DNA from: Desulfobacteraceae bacterium
Lineage (GTDB): Bacteria; Desulfobacterota; DSM-4660; Desulfatiglandales; B25-G16
Reading direction: 5' to 3'
NCBI GenBank assembly: GCA_030615565.1
Contig: JAUWZC010000161.1
Span: 1 to 5,395, forward strand
Length of the DNA: 5,395 nt
The number at the start of each line of letters is the position of its first letter. The stretch's first letter is position 1. Below, one piece after another: positions 1 to 3,761 of this stretch. The notes under the pieces were generated by a model that saw only the letters and a program-made list of their open reading frames with translations, did not search any database and was not told the DNA's origin. Made by a program: the position numbers and the translations under genes.

Positions 1-191
1 TCCCTATTCTTACCGCTGATGATATCGGTGCTGATGAAGATAGACTCGGGCTTAAGGGTTCACCTACCAGGGTTGTAAAGACATTTCATCCAAAGGTAGC
101 AAGAAAGGGGGAGATTCTTTCTACATCGAAAGATTTAGATGGGGCAATAAATGGCCTTGTCGATTTTTTAAGAAAAATAGAGATAATATAA
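1..191 (+). CDS. etfB: Electron transfer flavoprotein beta subunit, C-terminal fragment (5' end outside window)
   Basis: Only the last 62 codons are present, read in the frame starting at base 3 and ending with TAA at 189-191. The peptide contains ADDIGADEDRLGLKGSPTRV followed by a basic, Pro/Gly-containing segment and an amphipathic last helix. The DIGxD...GLKGSPTxV block is typical of the EtfB C-terminus in anaerobic and FixA-like ETFs. EtfB is usually about 250-270 residues, so roughly three quarters of the gene lies upstream. EtfB pairs with EtfA in a cytoplasmic FAD-containing heterodimer that shuttles electrons between flavin dehydrogenases and other carriers; in bifurcating types it also binds NAD(H). 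The nucleotide-binding part is off-window, so bifurcating and simple ETF cannot be told apart here. The immediate etfA neighbour supports the call. Confidence 0.93.
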   Translation, partial: PILTADDIGADEDRLGLKGSPTRVVKTFHPKVARKGEILSTSKDLDGAINGLVDFLRKIEII

Positions 192-202
192 GAGGGTTAG
201 GA

Positions 203-1216
203 ATGGAAAACAGATCAGAAGACTATAAAGGAATATGGACACTTGGAGAGATGAGAGAGGGAGAGATACATGCCGTTTCATACGAACTCTTGGCCTGGGG
301 GAAAGACCTAGCAGATAAGTTAGGGGTAGAACTCGGAAGCATAATAATCGGTCACAATGTAAAGGATAAGGCAAAGGAGCTTATATATAGGGGGGCAGAT
401 AAGGTATATGTAATTTACAATCCTGCTCTAAAGGATTTCAGAGCCGATCCTTACTCCAAAATACTTACATCCCTTATAGATGAATATAAACCGGAGATAT
501 TTATTGCCTCAGCCACTACCATAGGAAGAACCTTAATGCCTATATGTGCGGTAAAGCTCCAAACAGGACTTACGGCAGACTGCACTGGGCTGGATATTGA
601 TATAAACGAAAGGCTTCTGATCCAGACACGACCGGCAATTGGTGGAAATATTATGGCCACCATCAAGACCCCTACATCCCGGCCCCAGATGTCGACTGTA
701 AGACCAAAATCGAAAGGGCCGCTCCCTATAGACGAGTCAAGAAAAGGGGAAATTATCGTCAAAGAATTTGGCGGTGAATATTTGGCCTCCAGGGTTAAAA
801 GAGTGGACTTTCTTAGAGAGGAGACGGTAGGGGCTCCTATTCAGGATGCTGATATTATCGTTTCTTGTGGCAAAGGACTAAAAGACGGGAAGAATCTGAG
901 GATTATAAATGAGCTTGCTGAGCTTTTAGGCGGATCAGTAGGGGCCTCAAGAAAGGCGGTAGATCTTGGCTGGATCTCTTATTCCCATCAGGTAGGCCTC
1001 AGTGGAAAATCAGTCAGCCCAAGGCTGTATATTGCCTGTGGTATTTCTGGGGCTGTTCAGCATCTGGCTGGGATGTCTTCGGCCGAGACGGTTATCGCTA
1101 TAAACTCTGATCCTGAGGCGGACATCTTTAGGGCAGCAGACTTTGGTGTTGTAGGTGACATATTTGAGGTCATTCCTCTCTTCATACAAAAGTTAAAAGA
1201 AAGGACTAAGGAGTGA
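203..1216 (+). CDS. etfA: Electron transfer flavoprotein alpha subunit
   Basis: This complete 337-residue protein is of normal length for an EtfA/FixB without extra domains. The N-terminal alpha/beta domain (about residues 8-190) begins with a WTLGEMREGEIHAVSYELL stretch and contains TRPAIGGNIMA (142-152) and RPQMSTVRP (160-168). The C-terminal FAD domain carries the family signatures: ASR (248-250), QVGLSGKSVSPRLY (263-276), GISGAVQHLAGM (280-291), INSDPEADIF (300-309) and DFGVVGD (313-319). These line the flavin site in characterised ETFs. There is no N-terminal cysteine cluster, so the extra ferredoxin-like domain reported for LctC (EtfA) of A. woodii is absent. The ATG at 203 follows GAGGG (192-196) by 6 nt and lies 11 nt after the etfB stop, indicating co-transcription. 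The likely partner is the FAD dehydrogenase gene at 1619, by analogy with lctBCD. ETF identity is firm; the redox partner is inferred. Confidence 0.97.
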   Translation: MENRSEDYKGIWTLGEMREGEIHAVSYELLAWGKDLADKLGVELGSIIIGHNVKDKAKELIYRGADKVYVIYNPALKDFRADPYSKILTSLIDEYKPEIFIASATTIGRTLMPICAVKLQTGLTADCTGLDIDINERLLIQTRPAIGGNIMATIKTPTSRPQMSTVRPKSKGPLPIDESRKGEIIVKEFGGEYLASRVKRVDFLREETVGAPIQDADIIVSCGKGLKDGKNLRIINELAELLGGSVGASRKAVDLGWISYSHQVGLSGKSVSPRLYIACGISGAVQHLAGMSSAETVIAINSDPEADIFRAADFGVVGDIFEVIPLFIQKLKERTKE

Positions 1217-1299
1217 TAAGTTCAAATCCTCATGACTTCGATCACAAAGAAGCAGGAAAATATTAGAGTAATGGCTTATAGCCCATGCAAACCAGGATT

Positions 1300-1560
1300 G
1301 AAATACTAAATCCGAAATCCTAAACAATAACAAATATCAAAATCTTCACCCCGTTAGATAAATGATTTGTATTTTTAATTTATGCCCTAACTTCTCTCTG
1401 TTTCAGAAAAGTTATAATTTTTACAGTCTTTACTATCTAACGGGGCAAGAATGACCAAAACTTGTTTTGAGTTTGGCAGGAAGTTATTTAATGCTTTTGG
1501 ATTTAGAACCTTTGAATTTTGTGCTTGTTTAGAGTTTAGATATTAGGATTTAGGATTTTC
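1300..1560. repeat. Imperfect AT-rich inverted-repeat element (possible MITE-like or dispersed intergenic repeat)
   Basis: The left arm, about 1300-1346, reads as variations on AAATCC/CTAAAC followed by AACAAATATCAAAAT. The reverse complement of the right arm, about 1511-1560, begins GAAAATCCTAAATCC and continues through CTAAAC, AACAAGCAC and AAAATTC. The two align with shared blocks CTAAATCC, CTAAAC, AACAA and CAAAAT in the same order, with small gaps, over roughly 45 nt. Simple AT-richness does not explain ordered shared blocks. The interior holds another inverted-repeat segment (1349-1445) and a small hairpin, CAAAA-CTTG-TTTTG (1456-1469). No transposase is present, so if mobile it would be non-autonomous. 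Boundaries are approximate and mobility is inferred. Confidence 0.5.
1349..1445. repeat. 97-nt segment bounded by a perfect 12-bp inverted repeat
   Basis: CCCCGTTAGATA at 1349-1360 is the exact reverse complement of TATCTAACGGGG at 1434-1445, separated by 73 nt. Pairing stops on both sides (1348/1446 and 1361/1433 do not pair). The G/C-rich outer four bases at each end stand out against AT-rich surroundings. A CA dinucleotide directly flanks each end (1347-1348 and 1446-1447), which might be a very short target duplication or chance. The spacer is too long and lacks a U-run for an intrinsic terminator. A short palindrome-ended insertion or a structured RNA element are the main possibilities; neither is proven. 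Confidence 0.6.
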
Positions 1561-1602
1561 CACATTTTATTGAGCATGTTCGATTTGGTGTTCAAGAATA
1601 AC

Positions 1603-1609
1603 AGGAGGA
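1603..1609 (+). promoter_or_regulatory. Strong ribosome binding site of the FAD dehydrogenase gene
   Basis: AGGAGGA lies 9 nt upstream of the ATG at 1619. It is a near-perfect anti-Shine-Dalgarno match and fixes that start codon. The strength of the site fits a gene that starts a new segment after a long gap rather than one relying on translational coupling. Confidence 0.8.
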
Positions 1610-1618
1610 TATTTTTAC

Positions 1619-3040
1619 ATGAAAGAAGAATATGGCATAGTAACCACAGAGATCATAGAGGAGCTTCAAGAAATAGTTGGGGCAAAAAACGTAATCTTTG
1701 AGGATAAAGAAAAGTTAGAGAATTATGCTGCTGATGAAGCAGGAGAGATCTTTGGCCATTTGCCAGAAGCAGTAGTAAAACCTGATTCTACTGAGCAGGT
1801 GTCAAAGATAATGCAACTGGCAAATAGAAATAAGATTCCAGTTACGCCCAGGGCTGCTGGTAGCGGTCTTGCTGGTGCAGCTATACCCCTTTATGGAGGG
1901 ATAGTTCTTTCGATGGAGAGGATGAACAAGATTCTCGATATAGATAAGGTGAACAGGGTAGCTGTAGTGGAACCTGGGGTTATAACCAATGAACTTTGTC
2001 TGAAGGTTTTAGACGAAGGTCTAATGTATGCTGGCTACCCAATGAGTATCGAGACCAGTTTTATCAGCGGAAATGTGGCCACCAATGCCGGGGGAGGTAA
2101 GGTAATAAAATATGGGAACACCAGACGACATATCTTAGGCTTAGAGGTTGTCCTTCCTACTGGTGAGGTGATTGAGCTTGGGGGCAAATTCAGAAAAGAT
2201 ACATGGGGTTACAATCTATTACATCTCATGATTGGCTCAGAGGGGACGTTAGGTATCTTTACCAAGATAATTTTAAATTTGGTACCCTGTGCCGGAAGGA
2301 CTGTAGACCTCCTTGTTCCATTTGGGGATATAGAGACAGCCGTTAATACCGTTGCAGATATAATTGTCTCTGCTGGTATAATACCAGTAGCGGTCGAATT
2401 TATGGATAAGCTCTCTGTTGATCTTACTACCAAATATCTTAATACTAAAATAGCTTTCCAGGACAAGGCCGAGGCCTATCTGATTATCCAGCTTGAGAGT
2501 GAATCAAAGGAGGGGCTTGAGAACCTATACGAGAAGGTAGGTGAGATATGCCTCAATAATGATGCCCTGGATGTCTTTGTGGCTGAAAGTCGCACCGATT
2601 CAGAAAATATCTGGAAGGTAAGGCAAGAATTTGCTGAAGGATTAAGGGCAGCCGATCCATATGCATCCCTTAGTGGAGATGTGGTGGTTCCCCTTTCAAA
2701 GGTACCTGAAATGATGAGGGAGATAAAGAGGATTAGTGAAAAATATAATATGAGGATTCCTACTGCTGCACATATTGCTGATGGAAACCTTCATCCGGAA
2801 TTGATGAAGCCGGCGAATGTATCTGTCGAAGAGTGGCCAAAGATCGCCGAGGAGATTTATGATGAAATGACAGATATTGCTATAAGATTAGGGGGTGCAG
2901 GAAGTGGTGAACATGGAATAGGCTTCATAAAAAAGCCTATCTTTTTGAAGACAAAATTGGAGGCAGAGCTCAATTTAATGCGGGGGATTAAAAAGATATT
3001 CGATCCCAATTTTATCCTAAACCCTGGAAAAATAATTTAA
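1619..3040 (+). CDS. FAD-linked 2-hydroxyacid dehydrogenase, GlcD/LctD family (probable ETF-coupled D-lactate dehydrogenase)
   Basis: This complete 473-residue protein has the usual length of the GlcD/LctD/D-lactate dehydrogenase family. The N-terminal FAD_binding_4 (PCMH-type) domain spans about residues 45-225: VVKPDSTEQV (52-61), PRAAGSGLAG (77-86), VEPGV (117-121), SGNVATNAGG (150-159), KYG (164-166), LEVVLPTGEVIELGG (175-189) and GSEGTLGIFTKI (206-217). The FAD-oxidase C-terminal domain (about 230-470) has IWKVR (331-335), HIADGNLHP (385-393), GSGEHGIG (428-435) and FDPNFILNPGKI (461-472). By analogy with D-2-hydroxyglutarate dehydrogenase, His385, His392 and Glu431 probably bind the divalent metal next to the 2-hydroxyacid. 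No GlcF-type Fe-S subunit follows; etfBA lies upstream, so ETF is the likely acceptor as in lctBCD of A. woodii. Lactate is the simplest substrate because a 2-oxoacid oxidoreductase gene follows; 2-hydroxyglutarate or glycolate cannot be excluded. Family is secure, substrate inferred. Confidence 0.93.
   Translation: MKEEYGIVTTEIIEELQEIVGAKNVIFEDKEKLENYAADEAGEIFGHLPEAVVKPDSTEQVSKIMQLANRNKIPVTPRAAGSGLAGAAIPLYGGIVLSMERMNKILDIDKVNRVAVVEPGVITNELCLKVLDEGLMYAGYPMSIETSFISGNVATNAGGGKVIKYGNTRRHILGLEVVLPTGEVIELGGKFRKDTWGYNLLHLMIGSEGTLGIFTKIILNLVPCAGRTVDLLVPFGDIETAVNTVADIIVSAGIIPVAVEFMDKLSVDLTTKYLNTKIAFQDKAEAYLIIQLESESKEGLENLYEKVGEICLNNDALDVFVAESRTDSENIWKVRQEFAEGLRAADPYASLSGDVVVPLSKVPEMMREIKRISEKYNMRIPTAAHIADGNLHPELMKPANVSVEEWPKIAEEIYDEMTDIAIRLGGAGSGEHGIGFIKKPIFLKTKLEAELNLMRGIKKIFDPNFILNPGKII
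2918..2946 (+). other. Terminator-like hairpin inside the dehydrogenase coding sequence
   Basis: ATAGGCTT (2918-2925) pairs perfectly with AAGCCTAT (2933-2940) around a 7-nt loop and is followed by CTTTTT (2941-2946). This resembles a weak intrinsic terminator about 95 nt before the stop codon. The bases also encode the conserved GEHGIG-x-x-K region (IGFIKKPIF), so the structure may be a by-product of coding constraint. The stem has only three G-C pairs. Confidence 0.3.
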
Positions 3041-3053
3041 TTCTTCGGAAAAT

Positions 3054-3058
3054 GAGGA
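3054..3058 (+). promoter_or_regulatory. Ribosome binding site of the oxidoreductase gamma-subunit gene
   Basis: GAGGA lies 7 nt before the ATG at 3066, inside the 25-nt gap after the dehydrogenase stop codon. It supports that start and co-transcription with the upstream gene. Confidence 0.65.
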
Positions 3059-3065
3059 CAAGATT

Positions 3066-3629
3066 ATGATCGAAATACGTTTTCATGGACGGGGGGGTCA
3101 GGGGTCAGTAGTTGCCTCAAGGATCTTGGCCACATCTATATTCCTGGATGGGAAGTATTCCCAGTCCTTTCCTGCCTTTGGGGTTGAAAGAAGGGGAGCC
3201 CCTGTGACAGCCTTTTTGAGGGCAGATGACAAACCCATTAGGATACGCACAGAGATATATGAGCCAGATCATATTGTCATCCTTGATTCCCTCTTGGTAG
3301 ATCAAGTTCCCCTTGCAGACGGACTTAAAAAGGAAGGCATTGTCATCATCAATAGCAATAAAAAGCCAGGTGAGTTTTCCGATAAATTCAAAGGCTTTCA
3401 TGTGGCCACTGTTCCGGCTGGCAAGATTGCCATAAAGTATCATCTTGGTTCATCTCAGTCTCCCATTGTCAACACTGCCATTTTAGGTGCTGTTGCCAAG
3501 GTACTTGGGATAGTTTCAATGGAAAGTCTGATTGAGGGTATCAAGACTGATGTGCCAGCCCATACCGAGAATAATGCCGCCGCTGCTAAAGAGGCTTATG
3601 AAACGGTGAGCGAGGCAGTCAAATTGTAA
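3066..3629 (+). CDS. porG: 2-oxoacid:ferredoxin oxidoreductase (pyruvate synthase type), gamma subunit
   Basis: This complete 187-residue protein has the normal size of a stand-alone POR/VOR/KOR gamma subunit. The family signatures are GRGGQG (8-13), FPAFGVERRGAPVTAF (35-50), the PDHIVILD strand (67-74) and SPIVNTAILGAVAK (132-145) near the C-terminus. The gamma subunit is one part of a cytoplasmic thiamine-diphosphate, Fe-S enzyme that oxidatively decarboxylates a 2-oxoacid with CoA to an acyl-CoA, CO2 and reduced ferredoxin, or runs in reverse. Thiamine diphosphate and substrate sites are on the alpha and beta subunits, which are not in this window and are expected after the next gene. Gamma sequence alone does not fix the substrate: pyruvate is favoured by the hydroxyacid dehydrogenase neighbour, but 2-oxoglutarate or branched-chain oxoacids remain possible. 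The ATG at 3066 follows GAGGA at 3054-3058. The porG symbol is therefore provisional. Confidence 0.92.
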   Translation: MIEIRFHGRGGQGSVVASRILATSIFLDGKYSQSFPAFGVERRGAPVTAFLRADDKPIRIRTEIYEPDHIVILDSLLVDQVPLADGLKKEGIVIINSNKKPGEFSDKFKGFHVATVPAGKIAIKYHLGSSQSPIVNTAILGAVAKVLGIVSMESLIEGIKTDVPAHTENNAAAAKEAYETVSEAVKL

Positions 3630-3647
3630 CCAATTGGTGTCAGCAGT

Positions 3648-3713
3648 CTGTTGTCCGTTGACCGTTGGAAAACAGGGAACAGTGAATTATCAACGGACAC
3701 TGTACAACAACAG
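3648..3713. repeat. Compound inverted repeat between the gamma subunit gene and the flavoprotein gene
   Basis: TGTCCGTTGA (3652-3661) is the exact reverse complement of TCAACGGACA (3690-3699). Outside it, CTGTTGT (3648-3654) matches ACAACAG (3707-3713). A second, overlapping stem is possible between ACAGTG (3679-3684) and CACTGT (3698-3703), which would compete with the 10-bp stem. Short direct repeats also occur: CCGTTG at 3655-3660 and again at 3662-3667. No U-run follows, so a terminator is unlikely. It may be a dispersed intergenic repeat or an mRNA processing/stability structure. Confidence 0.55.
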
Positions 3714-3747
3714 ATAATCTGATTTAAATAGAAGTGCCAGGTTTTGT

Positions 3748-3754
3748 GAGAGGA
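3748..3754 (+). promoter_or_regulatory. Ribosome binding site deciding the start of the GltD-like fusion gene
   Basis: GAGAGGA lies 7 nt before the ATG at 3762. An in-frame TGA at 3747-3749 precedes it, so 3762 is the first possible ATG in this frame. Confidence 0.75.
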
Positions 3755-3761
3755 ATTAAAT

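Larger units (their letters stand above)
1217..1618. other. 402-nt AT-rich intergenic region without a convincing gene
   Basis: This gap separates etfA from the dehydrogenase gene and is clearly more AT-rich than its neighbours. The longest sensible open frame seen is 25 codons (ATG 1232 to TAA 1307-1309) with no ribosome binding site. From about 1300 the stretch is mostly repeat-like: AT-rich arms in inverted orientation at 1300-1346 and 1511-1560, with a segment bounded by a 12-bp inverted repeat at 1349-1445 between them. A perfect TATAAT occurs at 1413-1418 but has no acceptable -35 element. No GC-rich hairpin with a U-run follows etfA, so transcription may continue through. The first 80 nt (1217-1299) show nothing recognisable. 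Confidence 0.8.
3630..3761. other. 132-nt intergenic gap within the probable operon
   Basis: The gap interrupts an otherwise tightly spaced gene pair. It begins with a perfect 10-bp palindrome, ACCAATTGGT (3629-3638), whose first base is the last base of the porG stop codon. It then holds the inverted repeat at 3648-3713 and ends with the ribosome binding site of the next gene. No coding potential or U-run terminator was seen. Confidence 0.7.

Noticed and set aside
1220..1229. GTTCAAATCC resembling a tRNA T-loop, possibly an attachment site remnant
   Set aside because: The flanking bases do not form a T-arm stem and no other tRNA arm or integrase is present.
1232..1309. 25-codon open frame in the etfA-dehydrogenase gap
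   Set aside because: It has no ribosome binding site, runs into the AT-rich repeat and shows no recognisable protein feature.
1413..1418. Perfect TATAAT as a promoter -10 box
   Set aside because: No acceptable -35 at 16-18 nt spacing and no extended -10 TG; such hexamers are expected in AT-rich DNA.
1349..1445. 12-bp inverted repeat as an intrinsic terminator after etfA
   Set aside because: The 73-nt spacer and lack of a following T-run do not fit an intrinsic terminator.
1300..1560. CRISPR array
   Set aside because: There are no regularly spaced identical direct repeats with unique spacers; the symmetry is inverted and imperfect.
1570..1599. TTGAGC ... AAGAAT as a promoter for the dehydrogenase gene
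   Set aside because: The -10 match is weak and transcription would start within the ribosome binding site.
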